From NCBI GenBank assembly GCA_910579975.1, contig CAJTWU010000002.1:43237-107236 (forward strand): a DNA stretch of 64,000 nt, written 5' to 3'. Shown one piece after another: positions 9,176-19,682 of this stretch. This stretch comes from an uncultured Vampirovibrio sp. (lineage in GTDB: Bacteria > Cyanobacteriota > Vampirovibrionia > Gastranaerophilales > Gastranaerophilaceae). A program made the translations under genes and the position numbers. The notes beneath the pieces are model-generated. The model worked only from the letters and a program-made list of their open reading frames with translations. It was not told the DNA's origin and made no database searches. Numbering within the stretch: position 1 is the stretch's first letter; every line of letters begins with the position of its first letter.

Positions 9176-12133
9176 ATGAAGAAAAAATTATTAATAATTT
9201 TAGGCAGTTCAGTTTTAGGAATTTATGCATTATTTTTACTTGCACCACTAGTGCTTAATCCTATTGTTAATAGTTATGTTCCAACTATAAAAGAGGAAAT
9301 AAAGAAAGCTTCAGGTCTAGAAGCTGATATTGAAAATATTAAATTTGTTACCACTCCTAAACTTACAGCCGGAATTAAGGTTCAAAAATTTGAGTTGAAA
9401 AACCTTATGAGTGCTGATAATTTTCAGGCAAAAATGTCATTACTTCCACTTCTTGCAAGAAAAATTGAAGTTGATGTTGTAAGCCTTGATAATATTAATA
9501 TTAAACTTGAAGTAAATAAAGACGGTTCATTTGCAGGAATTGAAGTACCTGAAAATGAAGCGGCAACTTGTGAACCAATTTCCCTTCCTTTTGGTTTAAG
9601 GTTATCAAATCATCTTCCTGATATAAGAGTGGACGGATATAATGTTGAATTAAAAGACCTTCCTACAGGTAAAAAATATATTATTAAAGGTGAGAAAACA
9701 TCTTTAACCGATTTTATTCTTGATAAAGGCGTCAAGGTTTTGGCAAATGGAAGCATGATTTTGGCTGATAGAGAACAATTTACCTATAATCTAAAAATAA
9801 ATAATAAAATCATGCCTGATTTGAATCTTCATGATTTAGTATTCAGTTCTAATGTTAATGAAGAAGTAGAAGCAGAGCCTGTTCAATTTAATATTATAGA
9901 TATTTTCCAAGGACTTTATGATTATAAAATTACAGCAAATGCTGATGTTGACTTGACTCTTATAAAAGACCATTCAACAGGTTATATAAAAGTCGATAAT
10001 ATTTCAATAATTGATTTACCTCCAAGTGATATTGTATTAAAACTCAAAAACAAAAAAGTTGATATCAGCTCAAATATTTATACTGCAAAAGCAGAAAAAT
10101 CAACACTTAACGGCGTTTTAGCAAAAAACAAAATTGATATGAGCTTTAAGTCAAATGTTGAAATAAATAACATTATCAAAATTGTTAATGCTCTTGCAAA
10201 AACATTTAATATTAATGATTTAGAAACACTAACAGCGGATGGTAAATTGAATGCAGATTTTAACATCAAATCAAATATGAAAAAAATAAATTCAAATGGT
10301 TATTTGAATATTCCTTCTGCAAAATTACGTTATGGTTTGTACGATGTTAATATTGATAATATTAATGCTGATGTTGCTTTAGATAATAACAATATTAATA
10401 TCAAAAATATCGGATTTTCTATTCTTAACCAACCATTAAAATTCTATGGAACAATATCTGAAGAGGCAAAAGCCGATTTACACTTAATTGCACAAAATCT
10501 CAACTTAAGAGAACTTGTTGTAGCAGCCGGTCAAGCAGCTTTATTAAAAGATAATTCAATCAATGGTCAGGTTAATTTGAAAGCTGATATTGTGGGAAAA
10601 TTAGACAAAATTAATCCGACAGCAACAGCCGGAGTGAATAATTTAGTTATTAAAAATATTCCTTCAAATATTACGGTTTCTGTACCAAAAGCGGCTGCTA
10701 ATATTAATCAGGATGTAATTGAGATTACTCAAACTCCTGTAAAAATAGAAAAAATTAATTTCAATGTTAATGGTACTATCAAAAACTATTTGACTGAAAA
10801 AATTGTACTTAATTTTGTAACATCGGGAGATATTAAATCAAAACTTACAGGTGATATGAATGCTGTTAAACAAACATTAAATCTTGTGTTTAATGCTCAA
10901 AACTCAACAATTACTGTTCCAATGTTTGACAAATCAAAAATGACATTTAACAGTAATATTAGTATTACGGGAAATATGATAAATCCGATTTTATCAGGCG
11001 AAGTAAATGTTTCCAATCTAAATATACCGGAAATCCCTGTAACAATGGAGAATTTGAGTGTAAAACTTAACGGTGCAATTCTGCATGGCAATGCAATGGT
11101 AAGTAAATTCACATCAGGCGGTATTGCTGCAGAGAATATTACTTCTGATTTTTCTTTGAAAGGTGAAAATTTCTATTTATCAAATCTAAAAGGAACAGCA
11201 TTTGATGGAAAAATACGAGGAAATATTATTTATAATCTAACTAATGCTAAAACTATGATTGATTTTGCGGGTGATAGTATGAATGCAGAAAAAGCAATTC
11301 ATGGTGCAGCGGGGATTAAAAATGCATTATCCGGGACACTTGGTTTTAATACAAAATTAACACTAACTGTTGCTGATTATAATGACATGATGCGTTCTAT
11401 GAAAGGAAATTTAAGTTTTAAAGTGTCAAATGGTGCATTTGGTACAATCGGACGTATAGAAAACTTTTTTGGAGCGGCAAATATTAAAGGAAATACTTTA
11501 TTAAAATCTACAACATCTGCTTTATCAAATCTTGTTGGAATAAAAAATACAGCCAAATTTGATTATATAGAAGGTGATATGTGCTTTGCAAACGGCTGGG
11601 CTGATATTAAGTCAATAAAAAGTACAGGTGCAACTCTTGCTTACTTTGTTACGGGAAAATATAATTTAATAAACGGTACAACAAATGTGACAATTTTAGG
11701 TCGTTTAGACTCTACTGTTGTTGCTCTTCTCGGACCAATTGGTGATTTGTCTGCGGATAGACTTCTTTCAGCTATTCCAAAATTTGGAGCGCTTACAGCT
11801 TCTATAGTTAACACAATGACAACAGACCCTAAAGGTGAAAATATTGCTGCAATACCGGCACTTTCAGGGGAAAGCAAAGGTCATAAGGATTTCAAGGTAA
11901 TGTTTAATGGAGGACTTGAAAGCACCAGCTCAATTAAATCATTTAAGTGGCTTACAAAGGTTGATACTTCTGCTCTTCAAACTCAAAGTGCAGTAGAAAC
12001 TTTGAAAACTTTAAAAGATACAGTTAATGAAGATTTTTCAAATACGGTAAAAGGAGTTAGTGAAGTAATTACAAACAATAAAGAGGCTCTAAAAACTACA
12101 ATAACTGATTTCAAAAAGTTGTTACAAAAATAA
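9176..12133 (+). CDS. Large AsmA-like envelope protein
   Basis: A 985-residue protein with an N-terminal membrane helix (residues 4-28) followed by a long beta-rich repetitive region. The AsmA-type opening is seen (GLEADIENIKFVTTPKLTAGIKVQKF), as is an AsmA-like C-terminal section (NLSFKVSNGAFGTIGRIENFF). AsmA/TamB-like proteins span from the inner membrane and are thought to move lipids to the outer membrane. Its presence supports a diderm envelope. A strong AGGAGGGAT precedes the ATG. The last 60 residues are helical and charged. Confidence 0.85.
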   Translation: MKKKLLIILGSSVLGIYALFLLAPLVLNPIVNSYVPTIKEEIKKASGLEADIENIKFVTTPKLTAGIKVQKFELKNLMSADNFQAKMSLLPLLARKIEVDVVSLDNINIKLEVNKDGSFAGIEVPENEAATCEPISLPFGLRLSNHLPDIRVDGYNVELKDLPTGKKYIIKGEKTSLTDFILDKGVKVLANGSMILADREQFTYNLKINNKIMPDLNLHDLVFSSNVNEEVEAEPVQFNIIDIFQGLYDYKITANADVDLTLIKDHSTGYIKVDNISIIDLPPSDIVLKLKNKKVDISSNIYTAKAEKSTLNGVLAKNKIDMSFKSNVEINNIIKIVNALAKTFNINDLETLTADGKLNADFNIKSNMKKINSNGYLNIPSAKLRYGLYDVNIDNINADVALDNNNINIKNIGFSILNQPLKFYGTISEEAKADLHLIAQNLNLRELVVAAGQAALLKDNSINGQVNLKADIVGKLDKINPTATAGVNNLVIKNIPSNITVSVPKAAANINQDVIEITQTPVKIEKINFNVNGTIKNYLTEKIVLNFVTSGDIKSKLTGDMNAVKQTLNLVFNAQNSTITVPMFDKSKMTFNSNISITGNMINPILSGEVNVSNLNIPEIPVTMENLSVKLNGAILHGNAMVSKFTSGGIAAENITSDFSLKGENFYLSNLKGTAFDGKIRGNIIYNLTNAKTMIDFAGDSMNAEKAIHGAAGIKNALSGTLGFNTKLTLTVADYNDMMRSMKGNLSFKVSNGAFGTIGRIENFFGAANIKGNTLLKSTTSALSNLVGIKNTAKFDYIEGDMCFANGWADIKSIKSTGATLAYFVTGKYNLINGTTNVTILGRLDSTVVALLGPIGDLSADRLLSAIPKFGALTASIVNTMTTDPKGENIAAIPALSGESKGHKDFKVMFNGGLESTSSIKSFKWLTKVDTSALQTQSAVETLKTLKDTVNEDFSNTVKGVSEVITNNKEALKTTITDFKKLLQK

Positions 12134-12185
12134 ATATCTTTGAATAAAATTCTTATTAATTGTAGAATAAAAAAAAGAGGTAGAA

Positions 12186-12674
12186 ATGAATTATCACAAT
12201 ATAACAAAAGAAGATATGCTAAACGGCGACGGGCTTAGAGTAGTTTTATGGGTTTCAGGATGCACGCATCACTGCAAGAATTGCCAAAATCCGATTACAT
12301 GGGATGTTGCCGGCGGACTTTTGTTTGATGAAGAAGCTGAAAAAGAGCTTTTTGAAGCTCTTAAAAAACCATATATTTCAGGAATTACATTCTCGGGCGG
12401 CGATCCTTTACATCCGTTTAACAGAGACGAAGTTTTTCGTTTAATTAAAAAAATTAAAACTGAACTTCCAAATAAAACAATTTGGCTTTATACAGGATTT
12501 TTGTGGGAAGAAATAAAAGATATTCCTGAACTTGTCGATATTGATGTGCTTTGTGAAGGAAAATTTGTTGAAGAACTTTTGGATAACAGACTACATTGGG
12601 TTGGCAGTTCTAACCAACGCGTTATGAACGTGAAAAAATCACTTGAGACCGGTGAAGTCGTGTTACATCTCTAA
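12186..12674 (+). CDS. nrdG: Anaerobic ribonucleotide reductase activating enzyme
   Basis: NrdG is the radical-SAM activase that installs the glycyl radical on the anaerobic class III reductase NrdD. The cluster motif is CTHHCKNC (C26, C30, C33), with GDGLRVVLWVSGC before it and TFSGGDPL after it. The 162-residue length is normal. No nrdD is adjacent within this window, so the partner must be elsewhere. It marks an anaerobic lifestyle. Confidence 0.95.
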   Translation: MNYHNITKEDMLNGDGLRVVLWVSGCTHHCKNCQNPITWDVAGGLLFDEEAEKELFEALKKPYISGITFSGGDPLHPFNRDEVFRLIKKIKTELPNKTIWLYTGFLWEEIKDIPELVDIDVLCEGKFVEELLDNRLHWVGSSNQRVMNVKKSLETGEVVLHL

Positions 12675-12740
12675 AAGATTTGTAAAAACACACTGCTTCT
12701 GATATAATATTACCAAGATTATTTTATTTAGGAGGAGTGT

Positions 12741-14420
12741 ATGAGGGACAGACAGAGTAATGTTCTTTCGTTGTTGGAAGACAAAACGAATGATTACGCG
12801 CGTAAAATCGCACTGGGTATTAAAACAAGTTTTGGTTGGAAAGAGCTTACTTTTGATGGTTTAGGATTGTTATCAAGAAGGCTTGCTTCTTATCTAATTA
12901 ATGATTTAGGTATTCAAAAAGGTGAAAAACTCGCAATTTTATCAGAGTCAAAGCCGGAATTTGGGGTTTGTGTTTTTGCTTCAGTTTTAGCAGGTACTAT
13001 TACAGTTCCTCTTGATATTAAATTAACAAAATATGAGCTTACATCTATTCTTTCAGATTGTTTGCCATCTGTAATGCTTGTTTCTCAACACTACATTGAA
13101 AAAGCAAAAGAATTACAGCAAGCTGTTCCTTCTATCAAACATATTATCGTAATGGATGAGCGTCCTGAATCAGAAGATGGTTTGCAAAGTATATATACAA
13201 CTCCGATGAATTATAGTTGCAAATGGAGACATCGTGCAAGAAAATCAAGAATGTTTATTATTTATACATCCGGTACAACGGGTGCACCTAAAGGTGTTGA
13301 AACAACTTTTGGAAATATTCTTGCACAGCTTAAAGATTTAAAAACAATATTAAGTCCCGTTTTGCCTACAAAAAAAGATTTTAGAGTATTATCCATATTG
13401 CCTATGAACCATCTTTTTGAGATGACTGTAGGGTTCTCAACATTCTTGAATATGGGTGTTTCGGTTTATTATACCCGAAGTCTTAAACCAAAAGATATTT
13501 TAAATATTATTAGAGATAAAAAGGTTAATGCAATGGTTCTTGTGCCGGCATTTCTAAAACTGTTAAAAACAACTTTAGAAGCAGAAATTAAGAATGCGCC
13601 ACCATTCTATCAAAAAACTTTTCCTCTAAGATATCATATTGCAAAATTTCTTCCATACAGATGGATTAAAAAACTTATGTTTAAAAGACTGCATGACTGT
13701 TTTGGCGGTAGTTTTAAATGGTGTTTATCAGGCGGTGCGCCTTTAGATATGGAAGTAGCAAAATTCTTTAGAAGAATAGGTATTGAAGTTTATCAGGGTT
13801 ATGGTTTGACCGAAACAAGTCCTATTGCAACAATTTCTTTTGATAAAAACCGTGATATTTGTTCAGTAGGAAAACTTCTTCCATCTTATGAAGCTAAGAT
13901 TGATACTGAAACAGGTGAACTATTATTAAAAGGTCCTTCTATTATGAGAGGTTATCATCATCAACCGGAACTAACATCAGCTGTTATAGATGAAGACGGT
14001 TGGTTCCATACAGGTGATATTGCGAAGATTGATGAAAAAGGTCAGGTTTTTATTACCGGACGTATCAAGAATATGATTGTACTATCAGGTGGTAAAAAAG
14101 TATTCCCTGAAGAAGTTGAAGCTGTTCTTGAAACAAGTGAAATGTTCTCTGAGCTTTGTGTATTTGGTACTTCACGTGAAGGTGGTGCAAAAGACGGGAC
14201 TGAAGATATTGCAGTAGTTGTAGTGCCTAAAGATGAATTAAAAGAAAAATATTCAGATGAAGAGTTAAATAAAATTTTACGTGATGAGGTTAAAAAACGC
14301 TCACAAAGGCTAGCACCTTATAAACGTCCGATTAATATTACTGTTTTGAAGGAAGCACTTCCAAGAACTGCTACAAGAAAAATTCAACGTAAAAAAGTAA
14401 AAGAATTAATTGAGGCATAA
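12741..14420 (+). CDS. AMP-dependent long-chain acyl-CoA synthetase
   Basis: 559 residues of the ANL (acyl/aryl-CoA ligase) superfamily: adenylation of a carboxylic acid followed by CoA transfer. Visible motifs: IIYTSGTTGAPKGVE (about residues 174-188), GYGLTETSP (about 353-361), the hinge region TGDIAKIDEKGQVFITGRIKNMIVLSGGK, and a C-terminal ATRKIQRKKV with the catalytic lysine. The substrate is probably a fatty acid. AGGAGG upstream gives a strong start, and the stop overlaps the next gene by one base. Confidence 0.93.
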   Translation: MRDRQSNVLSLLEDKTNDYARKIALGIKTSFGWKELTFDGLGLLSRRLASYLINDLGIQKGEKLAILSESKPEFGVCVFASVLAGTITVPLDIKLTKYELTSILSDCLPSVMLVSQHYIEKAKELQQAVPSIKHIIVMDERPESEDGLQSIYTTPMNYSCKWRHRARKSRMFIIYTSGTTGAPKGVETTFGNILAQLKDLKTILSPVLPTKKDFRVLSILPMNHLFEMTVGFSTFLNMGVSVYYTRSLKPKDILNIIRDKKVNAMVLVPAFLKLLKTTLEAEIKNAPPFYQKTFPLRYHIAKFLPYRWIKKLMFKRLHDCFGGSFKWCLSGGAPLDMEVAKFFRRIGIEVYQGYGLTETSPIATISFDKNRDICSVGKLLPSYEAKIDTETGELLLKGPSIMRGYHHQPELTSAVIDEDGWFHTGDIAKIDEKGQVFITGRIKNMIVLSGGKKVFPEEVEAVLETSEMFSELCVFGTSREGGAKDGTEDIAVVVVPKDELKEKYSDEELNKILRDEVKKRSQRLAPYKRPINITVLKEALPRTATRKIQRKKVKELIEA

Positions 14421-15001
14421 TGTACGAAGAACTTCATGAAATTAGAGAAAAAGTTTTAACATGTGAAAAATGTTCTTTATGTAAAACTCGTACTAATATT
14501 GTGTTTTCTGATGGAACACCAAATCCAAAACTTATGTTGATTGGTGAAGCACCGGGATTTTATGAAGATCAGCAAGGAAAACCTTTTGTAGGAAAAGCCG
14601 GACAGCTTTTGGATAGAATTTTTGCCGCTGTTGGGTTTTCAAGGAAGGATATTTATATCTGTAATACTTTAAAATGTCGTCCACCTGATAACAGAAATCC
14701 TTTGCCCGATGAGAAAGAAGCTTGCTGGGAATATTTAAAAGCCCAGATTGATATCATTAAGCCAAAAATTATTTTGTTATGCGGCAATGTTGCAGTGCAG
14801 TCCATTTTGCCTAATATTGGAGGGATTACAAAAATCCGCGGTAAATGGTATCAAGGTGGAGATATTGTGCACGGTGCAAAACTTATGCCGATTTTCCATC
14901 CTTCTTATCTTTTGAGAAACGACTCACGTGAGAAAGGAAGCCCAAAATGGCTCATGTGGCAAGATATACAAGAGATTAAAAGAGAATACGATAAGTTATA
15001 A
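14420..15001 (+). CDS. Type-4 uracil-DNA glycosylase, iron-sulfur
   Basis: Family 4 UDGs remove uracil from DNA and carry a 4Fe-4S cluster. C18 and C21 plus C86 and C102 have the family spacing. GEAPGFYED (42-50) is motif A, and HPSYLLRN near the C-terminus is motif B. The length (193 residues) is normal. It shares a one-base TAATG overlap with the acyl-CoA synthetase, so the two are co-transcribed although functionally unrelated. Confidence 0.96.
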   Translation: MYEELHEIREKVLTCEKCSLCKTRTNIVFSDGTPNPKLMLIGEAPGFYEDQQGKPFVGKAGQLLDRIFAAVGFSRKDIYICNTLKCRPPDNRNPLPDEKEACWEYLKAQIDIIKPKIILLCGNVAVQSILPNIGGITKIRGKWYQGGDIVHGAKLMPIFHPSYLLRNDSREKGSPKWLMWQDIQEIKREYDKL

Positions 15002-15010
15002 AACTGATTT

Positions 15011-16741
15011 TTATGATTTTGCAAGTGCATTTTGGTCAAATATATCAACAAAATCAAATTTATTTGTATCAAAAATTCCTTTATCTGTAATCTTTAACTC
15101 AGGAATTACAGGAAGTGACAAAAATCCCATTGTCATAAATGGGTCTTCTAATGTGCATCCGATTGAATGCGCTGCTTTATTTAACTCATCACATTTATTT
15201 AGAACATAATCAAACTCTTTATCAGACATCAATCCGGCAATTGGAAGTGGGAGTTTGGAAATCACTTCACCATTGCGTACAACAACCTTCCCGCCTTGTG
15301 ATTTAACCAGTTCTACTGCTGCTACATACATATCATAGTCGTTTGTGCCAACAATAATCATATTATGTGAATCGTGTGCTACTGTTGAAGCAATTGCGCC
15401 TTGCTTGAGATTAAAACCCTTTACAAACCCCTTGCCGATATTTCCTGTTGCTCTGTGACGTTCGATTACGCAAATTTTTAAAGTATCTGTATCAATATTA
15501 CTTATAGCGTTTCCATTTTCAATTTTTATTTTTGAAATAACAGATTTTGTTACAAGTTGATGAGGAATTACTTCAATTGTTTTAACTTCGTCAGACAATG
15601 CTTCTATTATAAAATCATTTTCTTCAATCCATTTTACGTTGACTGAACCACGCACAGACGGGGTTTCACTATCATCAATATGTGCTGTAAGTTTACCGTT
15701 TTCAACAATTACTTCCCCGTTTTTAAGTACAAAATCAGGTTTAAATGTTTTTAAATCAGGCAAAATTAATAAATCTGCTTTATATCCCGGTGCAACAGCA
15801 CCTAAGTCTTTAAGTCCAAAGTATTCAGCAGTGTTTAAACTTGCGCATTGAACTGCTTTTACAGGATTTACACCGGCTTCTACTGCTCTTCGAACCATTC
15901 CATTAATATGTTCACCTAAATCAGATGGATGTCGGTCATCAGTTACAAACAAACATTTTCTTGTATTGCATTCTTTTAAAACAGGTATAAGGGCGTTCAA
16001 ATCTTTAGCTGCAGTTCCTTCTCTAATCATCAAATACATACCGAGTCGTAATTTTTCGATTGCTTCTTTCGGGTTTGTACATTCATGGTCTGATTTTACT
16101 CCGCTGGAAATATATGCGCATAAGTCTTTACTTGATAAAAATGGCGCATGTCCGTCTATTCTTTTATCTTTTGATTTGGCAAGTTCAAGTTTTGCCATAA
16201 CATTTTTATCTAAATTTAAAACTCCAGGGAAATTCATCATTTCTGCTATTCCAAGTACCCATGGTTTATCGATAACCAGAGATAAGTCATAGCTGTTTAA
16301 GTCAAATCCTGAAGTTTCAAACGGTGTTGCCGGAACGCAAGAAGGAAGCATTGTATAAACATCCATTGGAAGATTTTTTACTGCTTCGTGCATAAAACTT
16401 ATCCCGTGAAGCCCAAAAACATTAGAAATTTCATGCGGGTCAATGATAACAGTTGTTGTTCCAGCCGGAAGCACTGCTTTAGCAAATTCACTTGGAAGCA
16501 TCATTGAGCTTTCTAAATGAACGTGACCATCAATAAATGAAGGGGTTACATAAGCTCCATTTACATCAATTTCTTTTTCTCCAGAATAATTATCGCTTAT
16601 TCCAGCTATAGTCCCGTCAGCTATTGCTATATCAGCTTTATGAATTTCTTCTGATAAGACATTTACAATATTAGCATTTTTTATAACTAAATCAGCTTTT
16701 TCCAAGCCTCTTGCGACGTTTATTATTCTTTTTTGTGTCAT
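15011..16741 (-). CDS. ade: Adenine deaminase
   Basis: Converts adenine to hypoxanthine for purine salvage. The 576 residues match the Ade family of amidohydrolases. GHVHLESSMM (near residue 73) carries the metal-binding histidines, IDPHEISNVFG follows, and GHAPFLSS and SDHECT lie mid-protein. The C-terminal domain contains RHRATGNIGKGFVKGF and VAHDSHNMIIVGTND, typical of this family. GAGG before the ATG is formed by the stop region of the upstream gene. Confidence 0.97.
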   Translation of the reverse strand: MTQKRIINVARGLEKADLVIKNANIVNVLSEEIHKADIAIADGTIAGISDNYSGEKEIDVNGAYVTPSFIDGHVHLESSMMLPSEFAKAVLPAGTTTVIIDPHEISNVFGLHGISFMHEAVKNLPMDVYTMLPSCVPATPFETSGFDLNSYDLSLVIDKPWVLGIAEMMNFPGVLNLDKNVMAKLELAKSKDKRIDGHAPFLSSKDLCAYISSGVKSDHECTNPKEAIEKLRLGMYLMIREGTAAKDLNALIPVLKECNTRKCLFVTDDRHPSDLGEHINGMVRRAVEAGVNPVKAVQCASLNTAEYFGLKDLGAVAPGYKADLLILPDLKTFKPDFVLKNGEVIVENGKLTAHIDDSETPSVRGSVNVKWIEENDFIIEALSDEVKTIEVIPHQLVTKSVISKIKIENGNAISNIDTDTLKICVIERHRATGNIGKGFVKGFNLKQGAIASTVAHDSHNMIIVGTNDYDMYVAAVELVKSQGGKVVVRNGEVISKLPLPIAGLMSDKEFDYVLNKCDELNKAAHSIGCTLEDPFMTMGFLSLPVIPELKITDKGIFDTNKFDFVDIFDQNALAKS

Positions 16742-16743
16742 GT

Positions 16744-17307
16744 TTAAGCCTCAATATAATTTACAAGTTCTTCTAAATTCCCTGTTTCCAGTACTTTTTC
16801 GATAGTTTCTTTATAATCTTTCGGTTCTATATTTTTAGGTAATAAAATATCAGAGTTAGTTTTTGACTCTGTAAAACCTTTATTAATGGTTAAAAACTCT
16901 TCATAAAGTTTGATTAAATTAATTGTTTTTTCATCAAATACGAAATCTTCTCCAAGATAGTATTTCATATCTTTTGAAAACTGATTTGCAAACCATAACA
17001 TAAATTGTGTTTCAGCAATGTTTTCTTCTGCATTATAAGGTTGACCTAAACAATGGTTCCCTAATAGCTTTTGTTCATTTTGAGTTTTAATATAAGCTGC
17101 CCACATAAGACAACCGGCATAAAAACCCATGTTATTATTAAATCCAAGTAAAATCTTTTTATAATATTGTCTAAATTTTAATTTTTTTTGAGATAAGTTT
17201 TTAAAACGATTAATATCAGTATACAAATATTCAACCATGCCCCTGAAAGCTAATATATATGGAGCAAATCCAGGGTCAAATTGTAATCCTTCAACAGTAT
17301 CCATCAT
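16744..17307 (-). CDS. Unknown cytoplasmic protein
   Basis: Not recognised (187 residues). It has no signal peptide and looks largely helical, with aromatic-rich segments (MGFYAGCLMWAAYIK) and a charged C-terminal third. AAAGGAT precedes a double ATG at 17307/17304, and I use the first. It is two bases upstream of adenine deaminase and likely shares its mRNA. The context does not reveal a role. Confidence 0.75.
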   Translation of the reverse strand: MMDTVEGLQFDPGFAPYILAFRGMVEYLYTDINRFKNLSQKKLKFRQYYKKILLGFNNNMGFYAGCLMWAAYIKTQNEQKLLGNHCLGQPYNAEENIAETQFMLWFANQFSKDMKYYLGEDFVFDEKTINLIKLYEEFLTINKGFTESKTNSDILLPKNIEPKDYKETIEKVLETGNLEELVNYIEA

Positions 17308-17394
17308 ACAATATCCTTTCTATTTTATAATATTGTAACAAAAAGGTTATAAACTATCAATTTTTAAGTTTCAGTATATTTTATTAAGGTATGG

Positions 17395-17811
17395 TTAGTG
17401 GAATTCGTTTGGTTGGAAACGTCCGAGATTTTGCAAATAATGGTTTACAGGCATCATGGTATCTTGCATGCTGTTCATTTCCTGAATAGCAGAAGACTGT
17501 TGTTGTGCTTCAATTCTTGCATTATAATCGGTATTTTCTTTAAATTGTTTAACTTTTAGGTTTTCATAACAGGTAAAACGTTCATCGTTATTAAGAAACT
17601 CTTTGCATTCTTCTAATCCGGCTTCAAAATCAACCCGGCGTTGATACCAATAAGCAGCGGTTACATTTAGTTTTCCAATACCTTTCGGTTCTTTTACATC
17701 CACAAATGCGGATGGTGCAAAATCTTTCCATTCAGGAACACTAGCACCAAAATCATTAGCAAAAACTGAAATTGGTAAAACAAGCAATAATGCTGCTAAG
17801 AATTTCTTCAT
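17395..17811 (-). CDS. Small secreted protein, unknown
   Basis: Not recognised (138 residues). The signal peptide [18 protein letters not shown] ends at residue 18. The mature part holds two cysteines about 14 residues apart (EECKEF and FTCYEN) that could form a disulfide. It ends in a Gln/Met-rich tail ([18 protein letters not shown]). Its ATG overlaps the accC stop as ATGA, so it is translated from the efp-accB-accC transcript despite having no evident link to fatty acid synthesis. Confidence 0.78.
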   Translation of the reverse strand: MKKFLAALLLVLPISVFANDFGASVPEWKDFAPSAFVDVKEPKGIGKLNVTAAYWYQRRVDFEAGLEECKEFLNNDERFTCYENLKVKQFKENTDYNARIEAQQQSSAIQEMNSMQDTMMPVNHYLQNLGRFQPNEFH

Positions 17812-19166
17812 TTAAACTCCTTGCCTTGGCGTTTATAGTAATCTTCGATAAATCCGGTATTAAATTTACCACTCTTAAATACTTCATCTTCAACAATTTG
17901 CTGGTGGAAAGGTATTGTTGTTTTAATACCGCTTACAACATACTCTTTTAATGCTTGATACATTCTGCGTCTTGCCTGTTTTCTGTTTTCCCCCCAACAT
18001 ATCAATTTACCAATCATTGAATCGTAATATGGAGGAATTGAATAACCGGCATAAACATGAGAATCGACTCTTATGCCAAAACCGCCAGGGGCTAAATAAC
18101 CATCAATTTTGCCGGGACAAGGCATAAATCCGTTTTCAGAATCTTCTGCATTTATACGACATTCTATTGCATGACCGCGCAAGCAGATATCATCTTGTGT
18201 ATAACCTAATTTTTCACCAGCTGCAACAAGAATTTGTTCTCTAACTATATCAACTTGAGAAATCATTTCTGTAACACAATGTTCTACTTGAACACGTGTA
18301 TTCATTTCCATAAAGTACCATTTACCGTCATGGTCAAGTAAAAATTCACAAGTTCCAGCACCTTCGTAATTGATAGCTTTAGCAGCTCTTACTGCTGCTG
18401 CACCCATTTCTTGACGTGTTTTTTCGTCAATTGCCGGAGAAGGAGCTTCTTCCAAAAGTTTTTGGTGACGTCTTTGGATTGAACAATCTCTTTCACCAAG
18501 GTGAATAACATTGCCAAAAGAGTCGCCTAAAATTTGAACTTCAATATGACGAGGGTTTTCAAGGAATTTTTCTGCATAAACTCCAGGGTTTCCAAAGAAT
18601 TTTTGAGCTTCTTGCTGGCATAAAGTCATATTGCTTTCAAGCTCATCATCAGAACGGACAATTCTCATTCCTTTTCCACCGCCGCCCGCAGTAGCCTTAA
18701 GAATAATCGGGTAACCAGCTTTATGAGCAAACTCTCTTGCCTGTTCAACTGTTTCCAAAAGACCTGTACCCGGAGTTACAGGAACATTGTTTTCAATCAT
18801 AGTTTTACGAGCTGTAGCTTTATCGCCCATTTTGCGCATAGACTCTGCTGTCGGGCCTATGAATTTAATACCGTGTTCAGTACATATATCAACAAAATCG
18901 GCTCTTTCGGACATAAATCCGTAGCCCGGGTGAATAGCATCACAACCAGCCATTAAAGCTGTTGAAATAATAGCAGGGATACTCAAGTAGCTTTCACTGC
19001 TTGGAGCTGGTCCGATACAGTAAGCATCAGTTGCTAATCTTACGTGCAAAGAATTTGCATCTGCTTGTGAATAAACTGCTACAGTTGGAATACCCAACTC
19101 ACGACATGCTCTTATAACTCTTACTGCTATTTCGCCTCTATTTGCTATTAAAACCTTTTTAAACAT
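17808..19166 (-). CDS. accC: Acetyl-CoA carboxylase biotin carboxylase subunit
   Basis: AccC carboxylates the biotin on AccB using ATP and bicarbonate, the first half-reaction of malonyl-CoA formation. 452 residues is typical. Visible: [19 protein letters not shown] at the start, the ATP-grasp glycine loop [14 protein letters not shown], the signature HIEVQILGD, and [12 protein letters not shown]. It follows accB after a 53-base gap containing a strong hairpin. Confidence 0.98.
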   Translation of the reverse strand: MFKKVLIANRGEIAVRVIRACRELGIPTVAVYSQADANSLHVRLATDAYCIGPAPSSESYLSIPAIISTALMAGCDAIHPGYGFMSERADFVDICTEHGIKFIGPTAESMRKMGDKATARKTMIENNVPVTPGTGLLETVEQAREFAHKAGYPIILKATAGGGGKGMRIVRSDDELESNMTLCQQEAQKFFGNPGVYAEKFLENPRHIEVQILGDSFGNVIHLGERDCSIQRRHQKLLEEAPSPAIDEKTRQEMGAAAVRAAKAINYEGAGTCEFLLDHDGKWYFMEMNTRVQVEHCVTEMISQVDIVREQILVAAGEKLGYTQDDICLRGHAIECRINAEDSENGFMPCPGKIDGYLAPGGFGIRVDSHVYAGYSIPPYYDSMIGKLICWGENRKQARRRMYQALKEYVVSGIKTTIPFHQQIVEDEVFKSGKFNTGFIEDYYKRQGKEFK

Positions 19167-19182
19167 ATTCCCTTAACCTTTA

Positions 19183-19215
19183 AAACCGCCTAATACGACA
19201 CGTATTAGGCGGTTT
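19183..19215 (-). terminator. 15-bp perfect hairpin between accB and accC
   Basis: Arms 19183-19197 and 19201-19215 are perfectly complementary around a 3-base loop. On the minus strand the stem begins four bases after the accB stop and ends in TTTT. It can serve as a terminator, attenuator or mRNA-stabilising structure. accC begins 17 bases further on, so termination is presumably partial. Confidence 0.7.
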
Positions 19216-19219
19216 AATA

Positions 19220-19672
19220 CTATTCTACATACATCAATACTTGTCCAAACTCAATTGGGTCACCGTTTTTAACACAAATTTGTGTAACCTTACCTGAATG
19301 TTCAGACTTGATTTCGTTCATTAATTTCATTGCTTCAATAATGCAAACAACATCACCTTCAGAAATTGTCTTGCCAACTTCTACAAACGGTTCAGCTTCT
19401 GGTGATGGTGCTGAATAGAAAGTACCTACCATAGGTGAAGTAATTGCTTTACCTTTAACTTCAGCTTTTGGAGCTTCACTTACAACAGCCGGAGCTGATG
19501 TTTGAACCGGAGCAGCCGGAGCCGCTATAGCAGCCGGAGCTGCTGCAATAACTTCAGGCAAATCTTTTCTAATAGTGATTGCTTGTTCTCCGTCTTCCAG
19601 AGAAATTTCTGTTAAGCTATTATCAGCAATAATTTTAGCTAATTTTTCTATATAATCTGTATCAAATTTCAT
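19220..19672 (-). CDS. accB: Biotin carboxyl carrier protein of acetyl-CoA carboxylase
   Basis: AccB carries biotin between the biotin carboxylase and the carboxyltransferase. 150 residues from the ATG at 19672, which has GGAG five to eight bases upstream; the longer frame overlapping efp lacks such a site. An Ala/Pro-rich linker spans about residues 43-75, and the biotinyl domain carries EAMKLMNE with the target lysine. The order efp-accB is common in cyanobacteria and relatives. Confidence 0.97.
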   Translation of the reverse strand: MKFDTDYIEKLAKIIADNSLTEISLEDGEQAITIRKDLPEVIAAAPAAIAAPAAPVQTSAPAVVSEAPKAEVKGKAITSPMVGTFYSAPSPEAEPFVEVGKTISEGDVVCIIEAMKLMNEIKSEHSGKVTQICVKNGDPIEFGQVLMYVE

Positions 19673-19682
19673 TTTATACTCC

